Below are positions 42,949 through 51,710 of a DNA stretch of 64,000 nt, piece by piece. Where the stretch lies: contig NZ_JAJADQ010000012.1 of assembly GCF_020447315.1 (NCBI RefSeq), positions 124,001-188,000 on the forward strand, in the 5' to 3' direction. Source of the DNA: Hymenobacter nitidus (GTDB lineage: Bacteria > Bacteroidota > Bacteroidia > Cytophagales > Hymenobacteraceae). Position 1 is the stretch's first letter; every line of letters starts with the position of its first letter. The notes beneath the pieces were generated by a model. It ran no database searches, was not told where the DNA came from, and saw only the letters and a program-made list of their open reading frames with translations. The position numbers and the translations under genes were made by a program.

Positions 42949-44865
42949 TTACTCGTAGCGCACGGTGTTGGGCTGGGCGAAGTTAAAGTCGCTGAAGTCG
43001 TAGTAGGGGCGGGCGTTTTCGAAGATGCGGAAGCCGTTGGCCGTAGTCTGGCCGCGCGGGTAATAGCCTAGCAGCAGCTGTACTGTGCGCACGGCAATGT
43101 ACTCGTTGCGCAGGCGCAAGCCCAGGCCGAAGCCAGTGTAGGGCGTGTTGCGGAAGGGAAGCTCCTGGCCCGGCTGCTTGGCCAGCCAGGCAGCATCGAC
43201 GAAAGCCACGCCGGCCACGCGGAAGCCCAGGAAGGAAACCGGCGTAAACACGGTGGTTTCGTAGTTGACCACGAAGCGGCTGCCCCCGCGCATATCCGAC
43301 TCGAAGCCGCGCAGGCCGCGGTTGCCGTCGATGAGCAGGCCCTGCTCACCGGGCAAGCGGTTGAAGCCCAGGGCCGAACGGTTCCAGAAAAAGTGGCGCC
43401 ACTGAAAGTTGCCGGTGTGGTAGAGGCGCGTGAAATACAGCACTTCGGTGCTCAGCAGGCCCTGCTGCCAGTCTTTGTCGCGCTGCCGGATAAAGCTGCC
43501 GAACTCCCCGCTCAGGTAGAGGTAGCCGTTGCGCAGGCTGAAGTTGCCGGTGGCCGCGCGCAGGGCGTAGTAGTTGCGGTTGGCGCGCGTATTCATGTCG
43601 TAGCCCGCCGTGAAGCTCAGGATTGAGCCGGTAGGAATGTCCTCGGTGCGGCCGAAGCCAAAGAGGTACTTGTCTTTGTAGTAGCGCCGTACGCTGTAGC
43701 CCACCGTGCTCAGCATCAGCGACGAGTTGAGGTAGTCGGGGTTGGGCCGGGCGGTGTACATCGTGTTGATAACGCGCCCCGAGACAATCAGGCGGCCGGG
43801 GTTTTCGTAGCCCAGATCGTAGCTGCGCAGGCGAAAGGCCCGGCCCAGCCACACGTCTTTCACGCTGTAGTTGGCCGGTACAAACGTGTAAGGCTCGCCG
43901 GGCGGGGGCTCCGATATGGGAATTCCCTGCTGGGCCATACGCAGGGAGGCCGCCCCGGCGTAGCGCGTATTGAGCGAGTAAAAGTTGCGCGACACCGAAA
44001 TAGCCTGCTCCTGGTACTGAAACACGTTGCGGTAGCGCACCTCGGCATTGATGAAGTTGCGGAACGGCACCACGTAGCTGCCCTCGTAGCTCCACGACTG
44101 CGGCGCGTTGCGGCCGTACTCGAAGCGGTTGCGCACCTGGTGGCCCTGGCCCAGGAAGTTGATGTCGCGCAGGGCAATGACGCCCGCGCCCACGTCGCGC
44201 AGCTGGTAGGAAGCCCCGATGCTGAACACGTCCTTGGTGATAATGCGGATGTCGACGCTGTCCTGGGTGGTGGTTTGCTCGTCCACGAACACGCGGGCGT
44301 CGAGCAGCTCATCGGTTTGGCGCAGCAGACGTTCCGATTCGGTCAGGGCCTGTGGGGCCAGCTCCTCGCCCACCCGAAACAGCAGCAGCTGCCGGATACG
44401 GGCCCGGGAGGTGGTCACGTGCAGGCTGTTGCCGGTGCGCTCCAGAATGTTGCGGGGCTGGCGGGCGGGGTCCGAGACGCTGTAGCCAAAGGCATCGAGG
44501 GCCCGGATTTCGATGCTGCGCACGATTTTGTAGCTGTGCTGGTCGAACTGCCGGTCGAGCAGCTCCACGTCGATGCCCATGCGGTCTTCCTTGCGCTCGG
44601 TGAAGTTGAAGATGGCTGAGGCTACCTTACCGGCTATGGTTTTGCGCCTGGTATAGGCCTTCAGACCCGTCAGCACGCGCTCCTCGTCGAAGCGGCGGCG
44701 CAGGGAGTCGCGCCGGGTTTCGGGCTGGGTACGCATCGAGTCCGTCACGACGGGCACGGGGGAAACGGGCTGCTGGGCCCGCGCCGTGCCGGCCAGCAAC
44801 AGCAACGCCAGCAGCCAGGGCAGGCGGCCGAGCAACACTCGAGCAAACCGAAAAGAAGAAATCAT
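42949..44865 (-). CDS. BamA/TamA-like outer membrane protein
   Basis: This 638-residue protein from ATG 44865 has signal peptide about 10-30 (LPWLLALLLLAGTARAQQ). An N-terminal region with a POTRA-like repeat follows (about 80-190, VRSIEIRALDAFGYSVSD, LLLFRVGEELAPQALTESERLLR). The rest is a beta-barrel rich in Tyr, Arg and Gly, with GLGLRLRNEYIAVRTVQLLLGYYPRG near the end. The length and order fit the Omp85 superfamily (BamA/TamA-like), though with few POTRA repeats. It probably inserts or transports envelope components; the substrate is unknown. The strictly conserved Omp85 barrel signature was not checked. Confidence 0.82.
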   Translation of the reverse strand: MISSFRFARVLLGRLPWLLALLLLAGTARAQQPVSPVPVVTDSMRTQPETRRDSLRRRFDEERVLTGLKAYTRRKTIAGKVASAIFNFTERKEDRMGIDVELLDRQFDQHSYKIVRSIEIRALDAFGYSVSDPARQPRNILERTGNSLHVTTSRARIRQLLLFRVGEELAPQALTESERLLRQTDELLDARVFVDEQTTTQDSVDIRIITKDVFSIGASYQLRDVGAGVIALRDINFLGQGHQVRNRFEYGRNAPQSWSYEGSYVVPFRNFINAEVRYRNVFQYQEQAISVSRNFYSLNTRYAGAASLRMAQQGIPISEPPPGEPYTFVPANYSVKDVWLGRAFRLRSYDLGYENPGRLIVSGRVINTMYTARPNPDYLNSSLMLSTVGYSVRRYYKDKYLFGFGRTEDIPTGSILSFTAGYDMNTRANRNYYALRAATGNFSLRNGYLYLSGEFGSFIRQRDKDWQQGLLSTEVLYFTRLYHTGNFQWRHFFWNRSALGFNRLPGEQGLLIDGNRGLRGFESDMRGGSRFVVNYETTVFTPVSFLGFRVAGVAFVDAAWLAKQPGQELPFRNTPYTGFGLGLRLRNEYIAVRTVQLLLGYYPRGQTTANGFRIFENARPYYDFSDFNFAQPNTVRYE

Positions 44866-45125
44866 TGAACGCAACAACACAGCTACTCGCCGGGGGCTGC
44901 GCGTGCAGCCGGCGGAGCCCTACACGGCAAGTTACGAAGGAGAAGGGGCGGCTCGCAACAGTGGCCGGAAACTAAGCCAGCCCAGGCAGGCAGCAGGTAA
45001 GGAAAGAGCCGGGAAAGTTAAGAGAAGCCCAAGCCTTGCGGAACCATTTCCTAAAAAAATTAGCTTAGTATAGTATTGCGTGTAAAGAATCAACCTGCTA
45101 TTTTTAAGCCTTCAAACAGCCAATA

Positions 45126-46391
45126 ATGAACGAGCGGATTCAGGAAAAGCTAAGTATTTTGGCAGATGCCGCGAAGTACGACGTGTCGTGCTCCAGCAGC
45201 GGTGGCAAGCGGAAAAACGAGAACAAGGGCTTAGGCAATGCCGAGGGCATGGGCATCTGTCACTCGTTCACCGAGGACGGCCGCTGCGTGTCCCTGCTCA
45301 AGATCCTGCTGACCAACTACTGCATCTTCGACTGCGCCTACTGCGTGTCGCGCCGCTCCAACGACGTGAAGCGCGCCGCCTTCACCGTGGATGAGGTTGT
45401 GGACCTGACCATGAACTTCTACCGCCGCAACTACATCGAAGGGCTGTTTCTGAGCTCCGGCATTTTCAAGGACTCCGACTATACGATGGAGCGGCTGGTG
45501 CGCATTATCAAGAAGCTGCGCACCGAGCACAAGTTCAACGGCTATATCCACGTCAAGACCATTCCGGGGGCTTCCCCCGAGCTCATTGCTGAAGCCGGCC
45601 TGTATGCCGACCGCCTCAGCGTGAACATCGAGCTGCCCTCGGAGCTGAGTTTGACCACGCTGGCGCCGGAGAAGAACTACCAGGAAATCCTGACCCCGAT
45701 GGGCCAGATTCGGGACGGCATCACCCAGAACAAGGAGGAAAAGGCCCTGTTCAAGAAAGTGCCCAGCTTTGCCGCCGCCGGCCAGAGCACCCAGCTCATC
45801 GTGGGCGCCTCGGCCGAAACCGACCACCAGATCATCACGCTCACCGACTCGCTCTACAAGGGCTACGGGCTGAAGCGGGTGTACTACTCGGGCTATATTC
45901 CGATAACCGACGACGCCCGCCTGCCCCAGGTAACCCAGCCGCCCGTGATTCGGGAGCACCGACTCTACCAGACCGACTGGCTGATGCGCTTCTACGGCTT
46001 CGAGGCCGACGAAATCCTGGACCCCGAGCACCCGTTTCTGGACCTCGAAATCGACCCCAAGCTGGCCTGGGCCCTGCGCAACCGCCACGTGTTTCCGGTC
46101 GACATCAACTCGGCCGACTACGAGATGATTCTGCGCATTCCCGGCGTGGGGGCGCGCTCGGCCAAGCGCATCGTGGCTGCCCGCCGCTTCTCGCCCCTGA
46201 GCCTCGACCACCTGCACAAGTTTGGCGTGGTGCTCAAGCGGGCCAAGTACTTTATTACCTGCAAGGGCCAGGCCCTGGAAACCCGCGACTACGACGAGCA
46301 GACCATCCGCCGCCAGATTCTGTTTGGCGCGGGCTCGGTCCGCTCGGCCCTGGTCACCCAGCAGCTCGATTTGTTTGCCCAGGCCAGCTGA
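45126..46391 (+). CDS. Radical SAM DNA modification/repair protein (TIGR03916 type)
   Basis: The protein has 421 residues. The radical-SAM cluster motif is CIFDCAYC (C-x3-C-x2-C, about residues 66-73), flanked by LLTNYCIFDCAYCVSRR. The C-terminus has a helix-hairpin-helix (INSADYEMILRIPGVGARSAKRIVAARR), pointing to DNA contact. This is the family described as radical SAM linked to a uracil-DNA-glycosylase-like protein. The partner DUF4130 protein normally lies next door; here it lies 1.3 kb downstream (47671), after two other genes. Substrate is not established in the family. Confidence 0.9.
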   Translation: MNERIQEKLSILADAAKYDVSCSSSGGKRKNENKGLGNAEGMGICHSFTEDGRCVSLLKILLTNYCIFDCAYCVSRRSNDVKRAAFTVDEVVDLTMNFYRRNYIEGLFLSSGIFKDSDYTMERLVRIIKKLRTEHKFNGYIHVKTIPGASPELIAEAGLYADRLSVNIELPSELSLTTLAPEKNYQEILTPMGQIRDGITQNKEEKALFKKVPSFAAAGQSTQLIVGASAETDHQIITLTDSLYKGYGLKRVYYSGYIPITDDARLPQVTQPPVIREHRLYQTDWLMRFYGFEADEILDPEHPFLDLEIDPKLAWALRNRHVFPVDINSADYEMILRIPGVGARSAKRIVAARRFSPLSLDHLHKFGVVLKRAKYFITCKGQALETRDYDEQTIRRQILFGAGSVRSALVTQQLDLFAQAS

Positions 46392-46514
46392 CGACCCTTA
46401 TAGTGGTGATGAGGAGAGAGGAAAAGCAGCAGAAACGCACCCGACAAAACCAGCCAGTACCCCGTTGATTGTTGCCCTCTTTCCTGACCCGCTACCCCTG
46501 CTTAACCTACTACG

Positions 46515-46703
46515 ATGATGACTATTACCCACCGCGGTGCCGACGCGTCGGCCGCTTCGCTCACTACTGAATCCAAACCCGAAAAAGTAGCCCGCCTGGC
46601 CTGCTGCTGCAAGCTCAGCGACCTGCTGCCCATCGTGCGCCAGCTGCACGAGCAAACCCGGGCCCGTGCCACCCAAACGGCCGACCGGCCTGAGGCAGCC
46701 TGA
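46515..46703 (+). CDS. Small hypothetical protein with a CCC motif
   Basis: The 62-residue frame (start ATG 46515) has a Thr/Ser-rich front and RLACCCKLSDLLPIVRQLHE, with three consecutive cysteines near residue 30, and a charged end. It sits between the radical-SAM gene and the hydrolase gene, 22 bases before the latter. No family is known to me. The gene is supported by spacing and an uninterrupted frame only, so it could be spurious. Confidence 0.45.
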   Translation: MMTITHRGADASAASLTTESKPEKVARLACCCKLSDLLPIVRQLHEQTRARATQTADRPEAA

Positions 46704-46725
46704 GCCCGACCGCAACCCCGGCGCT

Positions 46726-47607
46726 ATGCTAGCGGTAAAGCGTAGGGTTCACTACGACCTCGAACATCACTATGTCGAAACCAACGGCATCCGGCTGCAC
46801 GTGGTGCAGTGCGGCCCCGTGGATGGGCCTTTGGTGGTATTGCTGCACGGTTTCCCGGAATTCTGGTATGCCTGGCACAAGCAAGTCGACGCCCTGGCGG
46901 CGGCTGGCTACCGCGTGTGGGCCCCCGACCAGCGGGGTTACAACCTGAGCGACAAACCCCGCCGCGTAGCCGACTACCGCCTCGATACGCTGGCCTGCGA
47001 CGTGCTGGGCCTGCTCGACGCCGCCGGGCAACAGCAGGTCTTGGTGGTGGGCCACGACTGGGGCGCGGCCGTTACCTGGCACCTGGCTACGCACTATCCC
47101 GGGCGGATACGCAAAGCGGCAGTGCTGAACGTGCCCCACCCGAGCGTGATGTTTCGCACGCTGCGCCGCAGCCTGGAGCAGTTGCGCAAGAGTTGGTACA
47201 TCTTCTTTTTTCAGCTGCCCTGGCTGCCCGAGTGGCTGGTGCGGCGCAATAACTGGCTATTTGGCCGGCAAGCGCTGGTACAGACCAGTCGGCGCGGTAC
47301 CTTCAGTACTGCTGATCTGGCCGAGTACGTGGCGGCCTGGCGGCAGCCTGGGGCCATGCGCAGCATGATCAACTGGTACCGCGCGGCGGTGCGTACGCCC
47401 GGTCACACGAAGTCGGCGGGGCGGGTAACGGTGCCGGTCCATATCATCTGGGGCGTGAAGGACGCGTTTCTGAAGCGGGAAATGGCCGAGCGCAGCCTCA
47501 TGCTCTGCGACCAGGCCCAACTGACCTATCTGCCCGCCAGTCACTGGGTGCAGCACGAGGAAGCCGAGGCTATAAACGCCCTGCTGCTGCGTTTTTTTGC
47601 GGCCTGA
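46726..47607 (+). CDS. Alpha/beta hydrolase, epoxide hydrolase-like
   Basis: The protein has 293 residues from ATG 46726. Signature HGFPEFWYAW (41-50), RGYNLSDKP and GHDWGAAVTW with nucleophile D111 fit the epoxide hydrolase/haloalkane dehalogenase branch, in which an aspartate attacks the substrate. The closing H-containing motif is SHWVQHEEAE. Two catalytic-site tyrosines in the cap domain are probable but not placed. This gene sits inside the radical-SAM/DUF4130 pair. Substrate unknown; possibly a detoxifying or repair-linked function. Confidence 0.88.
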   Translation: MLAVKRRVHYDLEHHYVETNGIRLHVVQCGPVDGPLVVLLHGFPEFWYAWHKQVDALAAAGYRVWAPDQRGYNLSDKPRRVADYRLDTLACDVLGLLDAAGQQQVLVVGHDWGAAVTWHLATHYPGRIRKAAVLNVPHPSVMFRTLRRSLEQLRKSWYIFFFQLPWLPEWLVRRNNWLFGRQALVQTSRRGTFSTADLAEYVAAWRQPGAMRSMINWYRAAVRTPGHTKSAGRVTVPVHIIWGVKDAFLKREMAERSLMLCDQAQLTYLPASHWVQHEEAEAINALLLRFFAA

Positions 47608-47670
47608 TTATCCCAACTCAGCCGATAAATAGTATAGTCATAGTGTTGCCGCCTTCCCATCGTATCTGCT

Positions 47671-48600
47671 ATGAGCCGCTCCCTGACTCCTTTGAACCAG
47701 CCCGCCACGCCTGGCAAAGCCATACGCGCCGACCGGCCCGCGGCCCCGGCGCTAACGGCTTCCCCGCTCGACTACACCTACGACGGCTCATTTGAGGGCC
47801 TGCTGACGGTTCTGTTCACCATTTATGACCGCAAGGCCGCACCCAACAGCATTCAGCCGGAAGGCGCGGTCCAGGGCGGACTGTTCACGCAGCCGCTGCT
47901 GGTCGAAACGCACGAGGCCACGGCGGTACGGGTGTGGGAAGGGCTGCTGCGCCACATGACTCCGGAGGCGCGTACCCGCCTGTTTCACGCGTTCTTGAGC
48001 GAGCAGCCCGACCGGGAGCTGCTCATTTTTCGCTACGCCGACCTGGCCATGCGCTCCAGTCAGGATATAGCCGAAAACTACGCCGACGACAATGTGCGGC
48101 GCGTAGCGCACCTGGCCCAGCAGATGGGCCGCGAAAAGCACCGCATGGAGGCCTTTGTGCGCTTCGAGAAAACCGCGGACGAGCTGTTTCACGCCACCAT
48201 TGAGCCCGATTTCGACGTGCTGCCGCTGATTGCGCCCCACTTCACCAAGCGCTACGCCGACCAGCGCTGGCTGATTTATGACCGGCGCCGCCACTACGGC
48301 CTCTATTACGATTTGCACCGCACCGACATCGTGCAGTTTGAGCCCGATACCGCCGCGCCGCGCCGCAGCACCAGCGTGTCGGCCACGGTGCTCGACGAGC
48401 GGGAGCCGCTGTTTAAAGTGCTGTGGCAAACGTATTTCGACCACGTCAATATTCCGGAGCGCAAGAATATCAAGCTGCACCGGCGCCACATTCCGCTGCG
48501 GTACTGGAAGTATCTGAGCGAAAAACAGCCCCGGGAAACCCGCTTCGAGCCCATCAAAAACAAGCGCCCACCCCAGCCTGATACCTTGCGGCTCGGGTAA
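47671..48600 (+). CDS. DUF4130 DNA-repair-type protein (TIGR03915)
   Basis: The protein has 309 residues. The first 35 residues are a Pro/Ala-rich extension (SPLDYTYDGSFEGLLTVLF begins the family domain). Then RFEKTADELFHATIEPDFDVLPLIAPHF, RWLIYDRRRHYGLYYDL and the closing FDHVNIPERKNIKLHRRHIPLRYW match the DUF4130/TIGR03915 protein linked with the radical-SAM gene at 45126. It is proposed to belong to a DNA repair system. In some species it is fused to a uracil-DNA-glycosylase domain; here that domain is absent. It ends with an Arg/Pro tail (KRPPQPDTLRLG). Confidence 0.88.
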   Translation: MSRSLTPLNQPATPGKAIRADRPAAPALTASPLDYTYDGSFEGLLTVLFTIYDRKAAPNSIQPEGAVQGGLFTQPLLVETHEATAVRVWEGLLRHMTPEARTRLFHAFLSEQPDRELLIFRYADLAMRSSQDIAENYADDNVRRVAHLAQQMGREKHRMEAFVRFEKTADELFHATIEPDFDVLPLIAPHFTKRYADQRWLIYDRRRHYGLYYDLHRTDIVQFEPDTAAPRRSTSVSATVLDEREPLFKVLWQTYFDHVNIPERKNIKLHRRHIPLRYWKYLSEKQPRETRFEPIKNKRPPQPDTLRLG

Positions 48601-48683
48601 AACCCTCTTACTTTGTCGTGGCACCGGCCCCCTGCACCACGCGCGGCCGGCCACTCTTTTGATCAACTCAAGCGGCAAAGTAT

Positions 48684-49541
48684 ATGGGTAGCGTACTGGT
48701 TTTTGGAGCTTCCGGGCAATTAGGGCAGTGTTTGGCGCACGTAGCCAAGGAAAGAAATACCCCGGATCTGGTGTTTCTGCCCGAAGAGCAAGCCAATATT
48801 CTCAACCCCGAAGGCCTACAAGCTTTGTTTGCCCAGCACAAGCCCACGTACGTCATCAACTGTGCCGCTTATACCGCCGTCGATAAGGCGGAAGATGAGG
48901 TGGACATTGCCCGGAAGGTGAACCGCGACGGAGTGGAAAACCTGAGCCGGCTGTGCGCCGCGCACGGCACCACCCTGATTCACATTTCGACGGACTTCGT
49001 GTTTGCCGGCACCGGCAACCAGCCGTTGGTCGAAACCGACGAAACCGCGCCTATTAGCGTGTATGGCCTCACCAAGCTGGAAGGCGAGCAGGTGATTTCG
49101 CAGCATACGCCGCAGTACTTCATTCTGCGCACCAGCTGGCTGTATTCCGAATACGCCAACAACTTCGTGAAAACCATGCTCAAATTTGGCCGGGAGCGGG
49201 ACGAGCTGCGCGTTATCTGGGACCAGACTGGTACGCCGACCTACGCCATCGACCTGGCTGGCTGCATCCTGACCATCATTGAAACCCAGAGCCCGCACTA
49301 CGGCACCTACCACTACAGCAACGAGGGCGTGACTTCCTGGTACGATTTTGCCGTGGCCATCTTCGAGCTGAGCCAGACCCAAGTGAAAACTACCCCGATT
49401 CGCACGGCCGAATACCCAACCAAGGCCATGCGCCCGGCTTATTCGGTGCTGGACAAGACCAAGGCTAAAACCCAGCTGGGCGTAGCCATTCCGCACTGGC
49501 GCGACAGTCTGACGGTGTGCCTCAGCCGCCTGCCCGCGTAA
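48684..49541 (+). CDS. rfbD: dTDP-4-dehydrorhamnose reductase
   Basis: RfbD reduces dTDP-4-keto-L-rhamnose to dTDP-L-rhamnose for surface polysaccharide. The 285-residue protein starts with GASGQLGQ (Rossmann loop, residues 8-15). The SDR catalytic YxxxK is VYGLTKLEGE. The substrate-site ISTDFVFAG and RTSWLYSEYANNFVK segments are typical of RmlD. Other rml genes (rfbA-C) are not in the window, so it is isolated or the cluster lies elsewhere. A bidirectional terminator follows. Confidence 0.92.
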   Translation: MGSVLVFGASGQLGQCLAHVAKERNTPDLVFLPEEQANILNPEGLQALFAQHKPTYVINCAAYTAVDKAEDEVDIARKVNRDGVENLSRLCAAHGTTLIHISTDFVFAGTGNQPLVETDETAPISVYGLTKLEGEQVISQHTPQYFILRTSWLYSEYANNFVKTMLKFGRERDELRVIWDQTGTPTYAIDLAGCILTIIETQSPHYGTYHYSNEGVTSWYDFAVAIFELSQTQVKTTPIRTAEYPTKAMRPAYSVLDKTKAKTQLGVAIPHWRDSLTVCLSRLPA

Positions 49542-49576
49542 GCGCGGCGTCCTAGCCGATAGATAGTCTTGAAATG

Positions 49577-49614
49577 CAAAGAGCCGCTATCCATACAAGG
49601 GCAGCGGCTCTTTG
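49577..49614. terminator. Bidirectional terminator between rfbD and the MFS gene
   Basis: CAAAGAGCCGCT and AGCGGCTCTTTG are perfect 12-bp arms between convergent genes. Confidence 0.9.
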
Positions 49615-49633
49615 GCGTTGAGCTACCTGGGGG

Positions 49634-50848
49634 CTACGCTTGCGCGGCGTTGCCGTAGAAGCGGTTTACCAGGTAAGCCGCCACGACGAAAAATAGGCCC
49701 ACGGCGCACACGCCCGGCCACTGGTAGTGGGCCCAGGCCGTGCCGCCGGCCAATGAGCCCACCGAGCCGCCGATGAAGTAAACCGTCATGTAAATGGTGT
49801 TGAGGCGGCTGCGGGCTGCGGGTACCAGGGAAAAGATGCGCGACTGGTTGGAAATATGCGTCACCTGCACACCAATATCCAGCACGATAACACCTACCAC
49901 GAGCCCCACCAGATAGTAGCCCCCCAGAGCCAGCACCAGATACGCCCCCAGCGACATGACAATGCCGATATTAATGGCGTAAGCCGGGCCTCGGGTATCG
50001 GCCGACTTGCCGGCCAACGGTGCGGCTAAGGCTCCTAAGGCGCCAATCAGGCCGAAGAAGCCGGCCACGTCGCTCTTGTAGAAGTAGGGGCTGCCCTCCA
50101 GGAAGAAAACCAGCGTAGTCCAGAATACGCTGAAGGACGCAAACAGGAAGCCACCCGTCAGCGCTGACTTGCGCAGCGAAGGCAGCGTGCGGGTCAGCGT
50201 AGCCAGGGACTTCATCAGGCTGCCGTAGGTGCCGGCAAAGTCGGGCTGGTCCTTGGGCAGGCGAAAGGCCAGAATCAGGGCCAGCACCAGCATGGCGCCG
50301 CTGCCCATGCCGAACACCAGCCGCCAGCCACCGTGGGCCCCGATGTAGCCGCTTAGGGTGCGGGAAAGCAGGATTCCAATCAGCAGGCCGCTCATAATCT
50401 TGCCTACTACCCGGCCCCGGTCGTCATCCGAGGCCAGGTGGGCGGCCATGGGTACCAGCAGCTGGGGCACGGCCGAAAATATCCCGATCAGTAGGCTGGC
50501 TCCTACGAGCAGAGCAAACGAGGGCGCCAGGGCCGCCGCCGCCATAGCCCCAGCCGCCAGCACAAGCAGCATCAGAATCAGACGCTTGCGCTCCAGCTTG
50601 TCGCCCAAGGGCACCACGAAGAACAGGCCCAGGGTGTAGCCGACCTGCGTGAGGGTAGCTACCAGGCTGGCCCGGCTGTCGGAGAGGCGGAAGGTGCGGC
50701 CAATATCGGCCAGCAGGGGCTGGTTGTAGTAGATATTGGCTACTACCAGCCCGCAGGCCACGGCCATCAGCCAGACCAGGGCGGGCGTCAGGGGCGGGGC
50801 CGCGTGGGGAGCAGGAGCGGTAGTGGGAGGGGAGGAAGAGGAAATCAT
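49634..50848 (-). CDS. MFS transporter
   Basis: This is a 404-residue major facilitator superfamily protein, with 12 hydrophobic segments and the usual GDKLERKRLI loop between helices 2 and 3. It starts at ATG 50848 (MISSSSPP) after a Pro/Ala-rich N-terminus; the longer frame to 50917 is less likely. The signature VVPLGDKLERKR and IGIFSAVPQLLVPMAA are typical of the YnfM/arabinose-exporter-like branch. Likely an efflux pump or sugar exporter; the substrate cannot be named. No regulator is adjacent. Confidence 0.88.
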   Translation of the reverse strand: MISSSSPPTTAPAPHAAPPLTPALVWLMAVACGLVVANIYYNQPLLADIGRTFRLSDSRASLVATLTQVGYTLGLFFVVPLGDKLERKRLILMLLVLAAGAMAAAALAPSFALLVGASLLIGIFSAVPQLLVPMAAHLASDDDRGRVVGKIMSGLLIGILLSRTLSGYIGAHGGWRLVFGMGSGAMLVLALILAFRLPKDQPDFAGTYGSLMKSLATLTRTLPSLRKSALTGGFLFASFSVFWTTLVFFLEGSPYFYKSDVAGFFGLIGALGALAAPLAGKSADTRGPAYAINIGIVMSLGAYLVLALGGYYLVGLVVGVIVLDIGVQVTHISNQSRIFSLVPAARSRLNTIYMTVYFIGGSVGSLAGGTAWAHYQWPGVCAVGLFFVVAAYLVNRFYGNAAQA

Positions 50849-51104
50849 GCGGGAAAAGACCCGGAATAGTCGGCTGACTATCCGTGGGCCGCAGTAAAAA
50901 GTGTGGGGTTCAGGCAATGCTTGGCAGCGGCGCTTTATCTGTTTCGGGCCGCCGGGATGCTACGCGTAGTGCTAAACCCACAGGTATGTTGAAGAGTTAT
51001 AAAGAGGCCAATAATGTGGCCGGTGCCTTGGTTTTTGGCCGGGCTGCTTTTCTCACTACCGGTTTGGTATAACTCCGCTTCCGGCCGCTGCGTTAAGCAG
51101 AAGT

Positions 51105-51629
51105 ATGAGCCGCGCATTTACCAAAGAGGACGACGTTCAGGCGCCGACCATCATCCCGCCCCGGGCCGCTTTGCCGCCCAATACCCCCAACTACGTGACG
51201 CCCCGCGGCCTGGAACTGCTGCGCGAGGAGCTGACCACGCTGGAAGCCGAACGCGCGCAGGCCGAAGCCAACCGTGACAACGACGCCGACCGGACCCGCC
51301 ACCTCTCGCTCTACAACGGCCGCATCAGCGACCTGACCAGCCGCATTGCCAGCGCCAAGCTCGTGGACCCCAAAACCCAGCCCGCCAAGGAAGTGCGCTT
51401 TGGCGCCACCGTCACGCTACGCACCCAAGCGGGCGGCAAGGTGGGACTCGAGCGCAAATTTACGATTGTGGGCGTCGATGAGGCCTCAGTAGTGGCCGGC
51501 AAAGTAGCTTTCGTAGCGCCCATTGCCCGCGCCGTACTCGGGGCCAAGCTGGGCAAAACCGTGACCCTGAAGCTGGGCCCCAAGGAAGAAACGGTGGAAG
51601 TAGCCGCTATATCCTACGAAGCCGTTTAG
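51105..51629 (+). CDS. Gre-family transcription elongation factor
   Basis: GreA/GreB factors rescue backtracked RNA polymerase. This 174-residue protein has the N-terminal coiled coil (GLELLREELTTLEAERAQAEANR) with the acidic tip residues (DNDAD) and the C-terminal FKBP-like domain (VTLRTQAGGKVGLERKFTIVGVDEA to the end). The MSRAFTKEDD opening is close to GreB-like forms. The linker (PTIIPPRAALPPNTP) is Pro-rich. I keep the symbol open because GreA and GreB types cannot be told apart confidently here. Confidence 0.9.
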   Translation: MSRAFTKEDDVQAPTIIPPRAALPPNTPNYVTPRGLELLREELTTLEAERAQAEANRDNDADRTRHLSLYNGRISDLTSRIASAKLVDPKTQPAKEVRFGATVTLRTQAGGKVGLERKFTIVGVDEASVVAGKVAFVAPIARAVLGAKLGKTVTLKLGPKEETVEVAAISYEAV

Positions 51630-51656
51630 ATACTTTCAATATCACGGCATAGAAAA

Positions 51657-51694
51657 GAAAAGGCCCTTCACCACATAGTGAAGGGCCTTTTTCT
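51657..51694. terminator. Bidirectional terminator between Gre and M1 peptidase genes
   Basis: AAAAGGCCCTTCAC and GTGAAGGGCCTTTT are perfect arms around 6 bases. Confidence 0.93.
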
Positions 51695-51710
51695 GTTGAC
51701 CAAGTCAGGG

